Below are positions 1 through 10,488 of a DNA stretch of 64,000 nucleotides, in pieces. Origin of the DNA: Musa acuminata AAA Group (taxonomy: Eukaryota; Streptophyta; Magnoliopsida; Zingiberales; Musaceae); NCBI RefSeq assembly GCF_036884655.1, contig NC_088354.1:17000001-17064000 (forward strand). The letters run 5' to 3'. The position numbers and the translations under genes were made by a program. Position 1 is the stretch's first letter. The number at the start of each line of letters is the position of its first letter. The notes below the pieces were generated by a model. It did not search any database and was not told the origin of the DNA. It saw only the letters and a list, made by a program, of their open reading frames with translations.

Positions 1-208
1 TGATTATGTATGCAATACTCATGATTTTATTATGATGATGTATATGATGTATTGAATATGATGTGATTCATTATTAAAATTGTTTCAACTTGGATTAGAA
101 GGTTATTATTAATTTGAATGATACTTTATTTCAATATGGTATATTGATAGGGAGAGTTTAGTTTAAACTCTATCATCAATTGGTTGTCATCATAAAAAAA
201 TATGAGAT
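1..208 (+). other. 3' internal region of Copia element A
   Basis: AT-rich non-coding tail of a SIRE-like element whose body lies left of the window. It ends in a weak polypurine stretch (AAAAAAATATGAGAT) directly before the LTR start, the same arrangement as AAAAAGGGGGAGAT in elements B and E. The motif TTTAAACTC/GGTTGTCATCAT is shared with the 3' ends of the related elements. Confidence 0.7.
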
Positions 209-1438
209 TGTTGAATCTCAAATTTTGATGATGAAATCAATTGATGAAGTTATGAACTAATATTCATTTAAGATAAGTGACACTAGAAAAACTTTGATCG
301 TGGACCTGAATCATAGAAGTAGAATCTAACGTTGGTCAACTTGCTAGAGGATAGACTTCGTGCCATGAGTTCAAGCATCAGGCTAGAAGAATCAGACATT
401 ACACCAAGATGATTGGGTATTGTAGAAAGGTAACATGCCGATTGGGTAATATGCCGAATGAGTGGACGATGTGCCAAATGTACCAATGACATGCCAAACA
501 ACGTAGGCTTCATTATTGTAATTAGGTCTTGGTCGAAGTTTTGAGTCTAATTGAGTCAATTTGGGGTATAACCATGCCAATTCAATTAGGAGCCTATTGA
601 GCTTGAGTTGGGCAAAGTAGAAGGCCCATTCGGTCACCTATAGAAGGGTCAAGCGGTGGCACCACCAGATTGGGCGATGATACCGCTTAGACATAGTCTC
701 CCAAACTCTGTCAATCAATAGTATGCCAAACTGAGCGATGGTACCACCCAGTGTTAGTGTCAGACTAGGTGGTGGTACCGCTCAGTATCAGACTGACAAG
801 CAATGGTACCACTAATTGTTAGTCTAGTAGACGGTGGTACTACCCAATAATGATGGTGGTACTGCCAGTACCCTAGAAACCCGGGATGAGACATTTTTTG
901 GCTCTATTTTTGAAGTTATTTGAAGTCTATAAATACCCCAACTATTCTTGCTTGAACTAATAAGAATTTGAGTAGAAAGGGGAAAGAATTCTGAGTTGAA
1001 AAAATATTATAATCTCTTTAAAGTTAGTAAGTCTCTTCCTCCTAGAGTTAAATGGTTTTTAAGAGAGGACTGAGGTCTAAAAGTGAGAAGTGTAAATGTT
1101 CTCTCCTGAGCATGTAAAAAGGAGAAAGAGTTGTAAGGATAGTTGATCTTCGCTCAATGAAAAAAGATCGGTAGTAGAAGCTGGTGGCCTCGAGTGAAGA
1201 GTAATCGAGAATGGACATAGGTCACGATGATCGAACCACTATAAAATTGGTAAGCCTTCTCTTCTTTGCCTTTTTCTTTATATTATTTACTGATTTGGTC
1301 GCTCATTCCATTTTACACTTTCTCTAAATTCAAACGTATTTTCGATACAATTTTATTGAATGTAGTTTTTAAATCATCGATATTTTTACGCAAGCACTAA
1401 TTCACCCCGCCCTCTTAGTGGTGATTTCGGTCCTAACA
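209..1438 (+). repeat. 3' LTR of Copia element A (SIRE-like)
   Basis: It begins TGTTGAATCTC and ends TCCTAACA, the termini of all SIRE-like LTRs in this window. It holds GGTGGTACCACC-type inverted modules (about 650-860), a TATA box (TCTATAAATACC, about 927) and a C-rich stretch between CACTAA and TTAGTG near its end (1394-1420). No primer-binding site follows, so it is a 3' LTR. The target duplication cannot be tested because the 5' LTR is outside the window. Confidence 0.85.
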
Positions 1439-2330
1439 TTTTAATCTTTCAGTTTCTATCTATGTCTAAAAGTTATGGCAAAAAAAAAATCCAAAGAGTC
1501 CACAATTAATATCTAATACCTTTGGACCCAAAATCAGAGTATCGATCTTTAGGAATGGTTTAAATAATATAATTTTTTTAGAAAAGCTTTCAATTACAAA
1601 ATAGATGTACCTCTATTACAAAATTTCTAATTTAAAGAATATGTTTGATATATTTTTTTAGTATCTAAACAGTTTAGTGTTTTTCTCTTTTTTCCAACTT
1701 TTTTTATTTCCACCAAAATAGGGTGGATCTATGTAATATTTTTTGATATTTAAGTTTCTAAATATGTCCTAAAGTTATATAAAAAATTGATAAAAAATGT
1801 CGATTGTTGGTATCTTGTACCTTGATTTTGGTTGGATCTTAAAAATTAAAATATCGACATTAAAAAAGATCCAAATACTATAAAATTTTTAGAAATTTTT
1901 TTAATTATAACTAGATGAACCACTTTAATAAATTTTATAATTTAGAGAATGTTTTTTATACTTTTTATTTATTCGAACAGTTTAGTGTTTTCCTATTTTC
2001 TTCATCTTTTTCTCATTTTTGCCAAAATACGATGGATCCATGGAATACTTTTCAATATTTATGCTTCTAAATATGTCCCAAACTATGACAAAAATTTGAT
2101 CCAAAAAAATCAACTTCTAATATTCGATATCCTAATTTTAGTTGGACCCAAGATCATAATATCAACCTTAATAAATGATCCAAATGCTATAAAATTTTCA
2201 GGATAGCTCTCAACTGTAATCAGATGGACATATATAATAAATTTTCTAATTTAGAGAATTTTATCGATATTTTTTAATTTTTTAGAATCTAAATAGTTTG
2301 TAATATTTCTATGTTCTCCATTGTCATTTT
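1439..2330. repeat. Tandem array of ~310-bp AT-rich units, left part
   Basis: Three diverged units are anchored by ATGTCC(C/T)AAAGTTAT-like words at 1462, 1762 and 2071. Each unit also repeats the words TTGGACC(C)AAGATCA, ATGATCCAAA-GCTATAAAATTT, AACTAGATGAAC and ACCAAAATA(T)GATGGAT. Spacing is 300-309 bp. Element B interrupts the array, which resumes at 7738. No coding potential is visible. Confidence 0.75.
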
Positions 2331-3885
2331 TGTTGAATCTCGGATTTTGATGATAAAACCAATTGATAAGTGTTTATGATTTGGTCTACGTTTTGAGTGA
2401 CGCGGGATGCTTCGATCAAGATGAGACAATTAAAGTAGGAAAAATCATGTTGGGCCAGGTGAAAACATGTCAGAAGATTGGACGTCGAGCCGGTGGATTG
2501 GTCGACATATCGACAGAAGGCTTCGGGCCATGGATTCGGACATTGGGCCAAGAAGAGCGGATATTACGCCAAGGATATCAGAGTTGTAGAGTCAATTGGC
2601 CAATTGGGCAATAGGCCGCAAGAGAGGATGATACACTGAAGAATAAGACGAAGCGTCGAAGGACCAATGACATGCCGGACAACATGATTAATGCTTAATA
2701 TTAATTGTCTAGATCGAAGTATATTTTTACATGTGCAAGATTAACTATGATAGCAAGGTATAAAGCAAAATGAAGTCTCGGAGTCAAGGACGCGATTTCG
2801 TTGGGAGTTCGAGAGTTCATCGGAAGTCCGGTGGAACCAGTCGAGAAGTCTTAGAGCATACTAGAGAAGCTCATCGAAACTCGCCAAGAAGATCGTTGTG
2901 AAGTCCAGGAGCTTGCCGAGAGTTCGTCGGAACATTATCGAGAGATCGTTAGAAGTTTGTCGGAAGATCGCTGGAAGAAACAAGACTTACGAACTTGTTT
3001 AGCTTAGAATATGTCTTAGGAATCGTAGTTAGCATGTAATTAGGTTTGGATTTGGGCCAACCTAATTAGGAGCCAAGTAGGCCCATGTAAGGACTGTGTT
3101 GGGCCCAATGCGAGACCCAAATAGTGCCCCAAGAGGTGACACCGTCGTGGTATAGTTTTCGAGGCTCTATCAGTCGGTGGTACCACTAGTTTGGGTAGTT
3201 GTACCACCCCTAGCAGGGTGCCAGGTGGTGGTACCGCCAGTCTGGGTGGTGGCACCACCCAGCACAGCATCCCAGGCAATGGTACTGCCCAACAAAGGCG
3301 GTGGTACCGCCCGTGCCCGGGAAACCCGAGATGAGATGTTTTTAAGATCCAAGTTTGAATCAACTTGAAGCCTATAATACCTCTCTCATCCCTGGTTAAA
3401 ATACACAAGCACAGAAAGTTTAAAAAGGGAAAAACGCTATAGAAATCTCTTGTGAGAATCCTCCTCAAGTTCTAAGTATTAGAAAAGTTTGAGAGAGGAG
3501 TGAGTGCTTGTAAGGGTTGTCTCCTAAACCTAGTAAAAGGAGAAGAGGGGTATAAGAAGGAGGGTGATATTCGCTTATTAAAGGAAGATTGATAGTAGAT
3601 GCTGGTGGCCTCGACGGAAGAGGAATCGGCGAAGTGGATGTAGGTCACGATGATCGAACCACTCTAAAATCTGGTTTGCATTTCTTTGAGCAATTTATTT
3701 TAATTGCAAACCTCCTTACTTACTCTTTACATCCACTACTCTCTTACGTACGCTTTCAATGTATTACCTTTATGAAATGGTTTTACATCGGAAATGGTTT
3801 TAATCGAAATGAAGATTTAAAGACGTGATTTTTACTACTGCACTAATTCAATCCCCCCCTCTTAGTGCCGACCTCGTTCTTAACA
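2331..3885 (+). repeat. 5' LTR of element B
   Basis: It runs from TGTTGAATCTCGG to TTCTTAACA, 1555 bp. It has GGTGGTACCACC modules at about 3176-3310, a TATA-like CCTATAATACC near 3371, and the stem GCACTAA/TTAGTGC around a C-rich loop near 3847-3868. Its U3 resembles that of F and D. Confidence 0.88.
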
Positions 3886-3887
3886 AT

Positions 3888-3899
3888 TGGTATCGGAGT
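3888..3899 (+). other. Primer-binding site of element B, degenerate
   Basis: TGGTATCGGAGT lies 2 bases after the 5' LTR. The usual plant Copia PBS is TGGTATCAGAGC (complement of the initiator Met-tRNA 3' end), so two positions have decayed. Confidence 0.75.
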
Positions 3900-3934
3900 A
3901 TCGTTTTCTCATTTGGTTTAACACCCAAAGAGAA

Positions 3935-4862
3935 ATGACTCTTTTCGGCTTTCAAGAGGGTCACTCTCTCATTCGTCCTCTTTTTTGTAATGGGACAGAC
4001 TATACTTATTGAAAAACTCAAATGAGAGTTTTCTTACTTTCTTTGGATTTAAATTTATGAAATATTATAAAAAACGGATTTGAAATGTCTTCTCTTCCGA
4101 TGAACCATTGGAATGATTTGGAGAAGAAGACGTTTTCTCTAAATGCTAGAGCTATAAATGCTCTATTTTGCGCCTTAGATAAAAACAAGTTTAATCAAGT
4201 TTCTACTTGTGAAACAACTTTTGATATATGACACACTCTTGAAACCACTCACGAAGGCATAAGTAGATTAAAATTTTCGAAGGTCAATCTTTTAATGCAC
4301 GATTTTGAACTATTTCATATAAAACCAAATGAAACCATTAGAGACATGTACACCTATTTTACGGATGTCGTCAATGGTTTAAAAGCACTTGGTAGAAGTT
4401 TTTCGGATTTTGAACTCGTTAACAAGATTTTACGATCACTTTCTAAAAATTGGGATTCGAAAATAATGGAAATACAAGAATCAAAGAACTTGAACCATTT
4501 TTCGATTGAAGAACTAATTGATTCATTGATCACATATGAAATGACGTGTAATGCACGTGAAGGACTTAAGAACTACTTTCCAAATAATAGGAAGGATTTG
4601 GGACATAGAACAATTGAATACTACTCGAGCGCAAGCTTAAGTGATGGTGAACTTGAACTACTCATGAAATTTAAAAAGTTAATGAAACAAAAATTAAAGA
4701 ACAAAACTACTTACTATGAACGCAAGAAGAAGTTGATAAAAGATGAATTGAGCTCCTCGGAAGACGAAGAGAAAATCAACAAAGACGAGGTGGCACTATG
4801 CCTTAACGGCTTTCGACGATGAGGTAATCGAAACCCCGTTAATTTATTTCAAAATTACATGA
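3935..4862 (+). pseudogene. Gag of element B (decayed)
   Basis: Gag packages element RNA into virus-like particles. The start is the ATG at 3935, equivalent to the Gag start of F. The UBN2-like Gag core is recognisable (a TDYTY-KT-MRVFL block, NALFCALDKNKFN, RDMYTYFTDVVNGLKALG, FELVNKILRSL). Three in-frame stops fall in the first third (two near 4010-4060, one near 4230). From 4295 a clean stretch reads to 4822. A frameshift near 4795 diverts the end; in the next frame the terminal block E-V-I-E-T-P-L-I-Y-F-K-I-T followed by TGA at 4860-4862 matches the end of F Gag. There is no CCHC zinc knuckle. Confidence 0.8.
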
Positions 4863-6135
4863 TACTTTTCATGATGTATTTTCTTTTTTATTTAGTTTTA
4901 AAAAATTATTTTTCTTAAAAATTATATGTTTAATAATGTAATGAAAATATAAAAAATTAGGAATCATGCTTATCATGCTAGTAATTTTATAAATAATCAT
5001 GAAAATTGCATATGATAAAGGAACAAAATGTTAGACTTAAATTATGCTAGATGTTTTATTAATGTGATAAAGTGATAATGTGATGATCTTCGTATTTAAT
5101 TGAAAATACTTTACGAAATCATTCTTGATGAAATAATGTAATGATGATTTGATATCATGCTTTCGAAATTATACATGATGATTCTTGATATTTATGGATT
5201 ATCAATTTTTATGATAATGAAAGTGGCTTATTGATTTTTGATGTAAAAAATCTTGCACTTTCGGTTTTAAACGTTGATGCACATTTTTATTTGGCATAAA
5301 TGAAATAAATCATATGAATTGAAACAACTAAAAAGAGAAAAGGTTTCTCCTTGAAAAATTTATTTTTCCTACTTTATCAAATTTCAAAAAGGAGAAATTA
5401 ACGAATCTATCTATATATTTTTTTGAATCTCTTGAAAATGTTTTTGATGTGACGATTTGAATTTGAATAAGCTTTATCTTGATTTTTTGAGATTTATAAC
5501 ATGAAATCTTTTATGAATCAAGATCTCTTATTTGATCTTGTATGTTTCTTCTTGTCATTTACTAAAGAAGAAAATTTCCTAAATGAATCATGATTTTTCA
5601 GAATTATAATTTTTATGATTCATAATGAATTGAAAGATTTTATATGCATGAATTGAAATCTTTTTCTCCTAAGTTTCTTTTACGATTTACTAAAGATAAT
5701 ATATTTTTTTGAAATTCATGAATTAATTTTTTTTTTAATATCTTTTATTATTTGATCTCCTAAGATTTTCTTTTGATTATTTAAGAGGAGGTTTTTCAAA
5801 AGAAATCATGCCTTTTGGTATTCACATGATTTTATACTTCGTGATATAATTTTTATGTAATTTTTTGTATTCATCACCCAATTAATTTTTCTCGATGAGA
5901 TGGAATGAATGTGATGAAATAAATATATGCATGAAATATAAATAAGAAGTTATAATCATGCATGATAGGATGCAATGTAATTTGACATTTAGATACCATC
6001 ATAATTTGAAATACTATGATATGTTGCTTGGATTTTTGAATCCAAGAGTTTCTATCAATATGACATATTGATAGAGGAGTTTGTTTAAACTCCGGGAGTT
6101 AAGGTTAACTCCGTCATCATAAAAAAGGGGGAGAT
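4863..6135 (+). other. Non-coding AT-rich spacer and PPT of element B
   Basis: About 1.27 kb rich in ATGATTTT/CATGAT words, with no ORF, lies where pol would be. Its 3' end has the family motifs TTTAAACTCC and GTTAACTCC, then a polypurine tract AAAAAAGGGGGAGAT (6121-6135). The corresponding part of F is about twice as long. Confidence 0.75.
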
Positions 6136-7732
6136 TATTGAATCTCGAATTTTGATGATGAAACCAATTGATAAGTGTTTATGATTTGATCCGCATTTTG
6201 AGTGATACAGGATACTTCGATTAGGATGAGACAATTAAAGCAAGAAAAATCATGTTGGGCCGGGTGAAAACATGTCAGAAGATTGGAAGTTGAGCCGGTG
6301 GATCGGTCAATGTATCGACAAAAGACTTTGGGCAATGGATTTGGGCATCAGGTCAAAAAAAGCGGATATTGCGCTAAGGATATCAGAGTTGCGGAGTCAA
6401 CTGGCCGATTGGGCAATAGGCCGCAAGAGAGGACGATGCGACGAAGAATCGGACGAAGCGTCAAGAGACCAATGACATGCCAGACAACATGATAAATGCT
6501 TAGTATTAATTGTCCAGATTAAAGTATATTTTTACATATGCAGGATTAACTATGATAGCAAGGCATAAAGCAAAATGAAGTCCCGGAGTCAAGGACACGA
6601 TTTCGTTGGGAGTTCGATAGTTCGTCGAAAGTTCGGACATTCGTCGGAAGTTTTGGCGGAACCAGCCGAGAAGTTTTAGAGCTTGCCAAAGAAACTCATT
6701 GGAACTCACCAAGAAGATCGTCGTAAAGTCCAGGAGCTTGCCGGGAGTCCACCGGAACATTGCTGAGAGATCGTTGAAGGTTTGTCGGAAGATCGCCGGA
6801 AGAAACAAGACTTATAGACTTGTTTAGCTTAGAATATGTCTTTGGAATCGTAGTTAGCATGTAATTGGGTTTAGATTTGGGCCAACCCAACTAGGGGCCA
6901 GCTAGGCCCATGTAAGGACTGTGTTGGCCCAATAAGAGGCCTAAACAATGCTCCAAGAGGTGACACCATCATGGCATAGTCTTCGAGACTCTGTCAGGCG
7001 GTGGTATCACCAGTCTGGGCGGTGGCACTACCCAGCACAGCATCTCAGGTGGTAGTACCACTATACTGGGCAGTGGTACCGTCCAGTGCAGTGTTAGTGT
7101 TAAATTGACATAGGCAGTGGTACCGCTCAACGCAGGCGGTGATACCACTCGTGCTCAGGAAACTCGAGATGAGATGTTTTTAGGCTCCAAGTTTGAATCA
7201 ACTTGAAGCCTATAAATACCCCTCTCATCCCTGGTTAAAATACACAAGCACAAAGAGTTTAAAAAGAAAAAAACATTGTAGGAATCTTTTGTGAGAATCC
7301 TCCTCAAGTTCTAAGTGTTAGAAAAGTTTGAGAGAGGAGTGAGTGCTTGTAAGGGTTGTCTTCTAAACCCAGTAAAAGGAGAAGAGGGGTGTAAGAAGGA
7401 GGTTGATCTTCGCCTATTAAATGAAAATCGATAATGGATGCTGGTGGTCTCGACGGAAGAGGAATCGGTGAAGTGGATGTAGGTCACGACGACCGAACTA
7501 CTATAAAATCTAGTTTATATTTCTTTGAGCAATTTATTTTAACTATAAACCTCACTTATTCTTTACATCCACTACTCTCTTACGTACGCTTTCAATGTAT
7601 TATCTTTATTAAACTATTTTATGTCGAAAACGGTTTTAATCAAAACGAAGATTTGAAAACGTGATTTTTACTACTATACTAATTAACCCCTCACCACCCC
7701 CTCCCCTCTTAGTGTCGACCCCGTTCCTAACA
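6136..7732 (+). repeat. 3' LTR of element B
   Basis: It pairs with the 5' LTR along its length. The first dinucleotide has decayed (TATTGAATC instead of TGTTGAATC). It ends CCTAACA at 7732, followed by target duplication ATTTT. The TATA box is TATAAATACC near 7211. Substitutions and small indels against the 5' LTR indicate an old insertion. Confidence 0.87.
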
Positions 7733-7737
7733 ATTTT

Positions 7738-8165
7738 CACCAAAACATGATAACTCTATATAATATTTTTTTTTATATTTGAGCTTCTAAATATGTCCCA
7801 AAGTTATAGTAAAAAATTGGTTAAAAAAAAATCAACTCCTAGTATCCAACATCCTTATTTTCGTTGGACCTCAAAATCAGATTATCTATACTAAGGAATG
7901 ATCCAAAAGCTATAAAATATTTAGAGATGTTCTTGATTATAACTAGATGAACATCTATAATAAATTTTCTAATTTAAATTTTTTTGATATTTTTCTTATT
8001 TATTCAAAATCTTAACTATCTGTGATGTTCCTATTTTCTCCATCTCACCTTGTTTCTATTTCCACCAAAACATGATGTATTTATGTAATATTTTTTATCA
8101 TTTGAGCTTCTAAATATGTCTCAAAATTATGATAAAAAATTGATCTAAAAATTTTTAATTTAATA
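7738..8165. repeat. Tandem array of ~310-bp units, right part
   Basis: It continues the 1439-2330 array after element B. Units are anchored at 7791 and 8114. The first bases (CACCAAAACATGA) complete the unit cut at 2330. Homology fades near 8165. Confidence 0.72.
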
Positions 8166-9953
8166 TATTTTGTCAAACAAATGGTTACCAAATTGTATCG
8201 ACATATTAAATTTTCAAAATTTGCTACAGATCCAAAACTTTTTTTTGTATTCACATATTTCAATTCTAACAACTAAATTTTCATTGTAATTGTCATTGCA
8301 CATAAATGTTGTGATATAGGTTAACATTTATATAATCGATGATTATGTCTAAACTATTGGCACCTTGAATATTTATTTATTTTCTTGCCACTATTTGTTG
8401 ATTTAATTATTGCTTTGTTTGTTCTATCAACTTGCACCATGTTTTTAGGAGGTAATTCGATACGATTATATTCTCGTCATATCTAATACCTGTTTATTCT
8501 CGTAGAAATTTTTTTTATCATTGTAGGTCTTCTTATAGATGACAATTGTATAAGATTATTCACAAAAAAGAAAATAAATTAGTACTCCTATGTCCAATTG
8601 TAACCATTGCATGAGAATAACAAATTTTCAAAATATCAAAATGCAGACATGAACAATAATACAATTTTCATATTTGAATTTTTAGAAATTAATTTCAAAA
8701 GAGTAAAATTCAAAATTTTCAAAAATAATCAAAAAATTTAACTAGGAACAACAAAATAGAACAATAGCATTGTAATACTAATAGGCAACATATTTAATTT
8801 AATTTAGTTATATAAGTAATTGCCTAAATAAAAATTACTCTTAATGTGGTGTCAACACTATATAACTAATTTTTAAATCATTATATATAAATGATGTACC
8901 AATTTATAAGATGCCAACACTATTTAACTAATTTTTAACGAAAATAATTGATTAAATCATTATTTTACTTCATATTTTATAAATGATTTTGAGATCCCTG
9001 TTAGAATATTCTATAATTGATTCTAAGGAAAAATTAACAAATCTCAGTTTGAAAAATCTTATGATGATTAAAAAATTCCAAAAACACCTGAGTTATCCTA
9101 AAGCCCAGTATCCCTTTTCTTATAGGTCGAATCAAAGAAGTTTATCCCAAGCTCCCTCTTTGGCGTGTACGACTTTCGACATTTCAATCATAAAAATAAA
9201 ATTAAAGCCAGAGAAAATAAAATGGAGATGGTGATTAGTGGTTAAATTCATATACAATTTCTCTTTCTTTAACCGCAGTGAACGTTGGATTAAAAGCCAC
9301 TAAATGACATTTGATAATCTTTTATCAAGTATATTATTATTTTTAAATTAGTCTACATTACTTTTTTTCTTCTTTGGTCATCTATGAATATTTTCTATCA
9401 TAGATTTTTTTTATAAAATATGTCAAATGATGTTTTAAACCTATATAGTAAGTTAAGTTAATTTATCACTATCAAACCAAAGTTTCTATGCATAAAAAGA
9501 TTTGCATATCCCTAATTTAAGCATATCACCAGATATTAGGAAAAACATCTTCCTAGATGCAGAGGCAAATCCAAAAAATATTTTTGTGAGAAAATTTAAA
9601 CAAATATTTAGGTGAATATTTGAGTGAGAGAAAATGAATCAAGTGAAATCATACACAATTTGGCAAATATTTAAGGGAAGAATCCAGCGCCAGAAAATGA
9701 ATCAAGTGTAGATGCCTGAACCACACACATTTCACGAAAGAAGCAACTATACAATATTCGTGCAATACATTTATTTTCCACATCCATCTCTTAAATTTTA
9801 GTTTAACATTTGAAATACTGAAATCTCATAAATTCCTATCGTTAAAGTAATGACGTTGAGACTCGTAGTACTCTTTATAAATACCTTTTCTCCCTATTCA
9901 ATTGATTCCTGTACATGTCATTTGATGTTTTTAAATACTTCAAATGTACCAAG

Positions 9954-9956
<3 letters not shown>
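8166..9956. other. AT-rich intergenic DNA, nothing recognised
   Basis: No coding region, RNA gene or LTR could be supported. A short imperfect repeat (TGCCAACACTAT-TAACTAATTTTTAA) occurs near 8850 and 8910, and AGAAAATGAATCAAGTG occurs near 9630 and 9695. The last part is the distal upstream region of the peptide-precursor gene. Confidence 0.6.
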
Positions 9957-10041
<85 letters not shown>

Positions 10042-10078
10042 TGTATGTATGTATGTATGTATGTATGTATGTATGTGT
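9957..10078. repeat. Compound microsatellite (AT)n(GTAT)n
   Basis: About 29 AT units are followed directly by about 15 GTAT units, then a short GTGTGCGTGT tail. It lies about 350-470 bp upstream of the TATA box of the precursor gene. The long Tyr-Ile and Met-Tyr-Val-Cys reading frames through it are only translations of the repeat. Confidence 0.95.
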
Positions 10079-10115
10079 GCGTGTATTATTCTCATAACTT
10101 TTGTACCTCACAGTT

Positions 10116-10253
10116 GAATAAATCTACTTCCCAAAATGTAAGGATTCACGTGGAAACAAATCTTGTTAAATATTATGGGCAATGGAATAATTCTACTTCC
10201 CAAAATGTAAGGATTCACGTAGAAACAAATCTTGTTAAATATTATGGGCAATG
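10116..10253 (+). repeat. 69-bp tandem duplication in the upstream region
   Basis: Two almost identical 69-bp copies (10116-10184 and 10185-10253) start GAATAA and end GGGCAATG. Copy 1 holds a perfect G-box CACGTG (10147-10152). In copy 2 it is changed to CACGTA. It lies about 180-315 bp upstream of the TATA box. Confidence 0.9.
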
Positions 10254-10431
10254 CATGATTTCTTAGGACTGACATCATTGTTGGTGATTGGAATAGTCGT
10301 ATCTGCATTACATTATACAACTCCCATTGAGGAAGGCACAAAAGACTGCCAAATCAACGTCGTATCGGATATACAAAAGATATGTTCCCTGAATCAGTAA
10401 AAGTGAATGAATTTGGAGAGGAAGATTTGTG

Positions 10432-10439
10432 TATATAAG
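10432..10439 (+). promoter_or_regulatory. TATA box of the peptide-precursor gene
   Basis: TATATAAG lies 50 bp upstream of the ATG at 10489. This predicts a transcription start near 10460-10470 and a very short leader. A small upstream ORF (10450-10485, 11 codons) would be in the mRNA only if transcription starts before 10450. Confidence 0.65.
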
Positions 10440-10488
10440 CAGATTGTGGATGGAGTTGCTTGCAGGGGAGTTGCACCATTGCTAAGAC

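Larger units (their letters stand above)
2331..7732 (+). mobile_element. Element B: gag-only Copia (SIRE-like) retrotransposon
   Basis: A complete non-autonomous element: 5' LTR, degenerate PBS, gag, AT-rich spacer, PPT and 3' LTR. It is flanked by the perfect 5-bp duplication ATTTT (2326-2330 and 7733-7737). Removing it rejoins the ~310-bp tandem array in phase. There is no trace of protease, integrase, reverse transcriptase or RNase H. This fits the gag-only terminal-repeat class (TR-GAG) described in plants. Element F is a younger relative. LTR divergence and nonsense codons show that B is old. Confidence 0.88.

Noticed and set aside
9850..10266. ORFs on both strands coding Tyr-Ile and Met-Tyr-Val-Cys or Thr-His-Ile runs
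   Set aside because: They are translations of the (AT)n(GTAT)n microsatellite and show no gene-like flanks.
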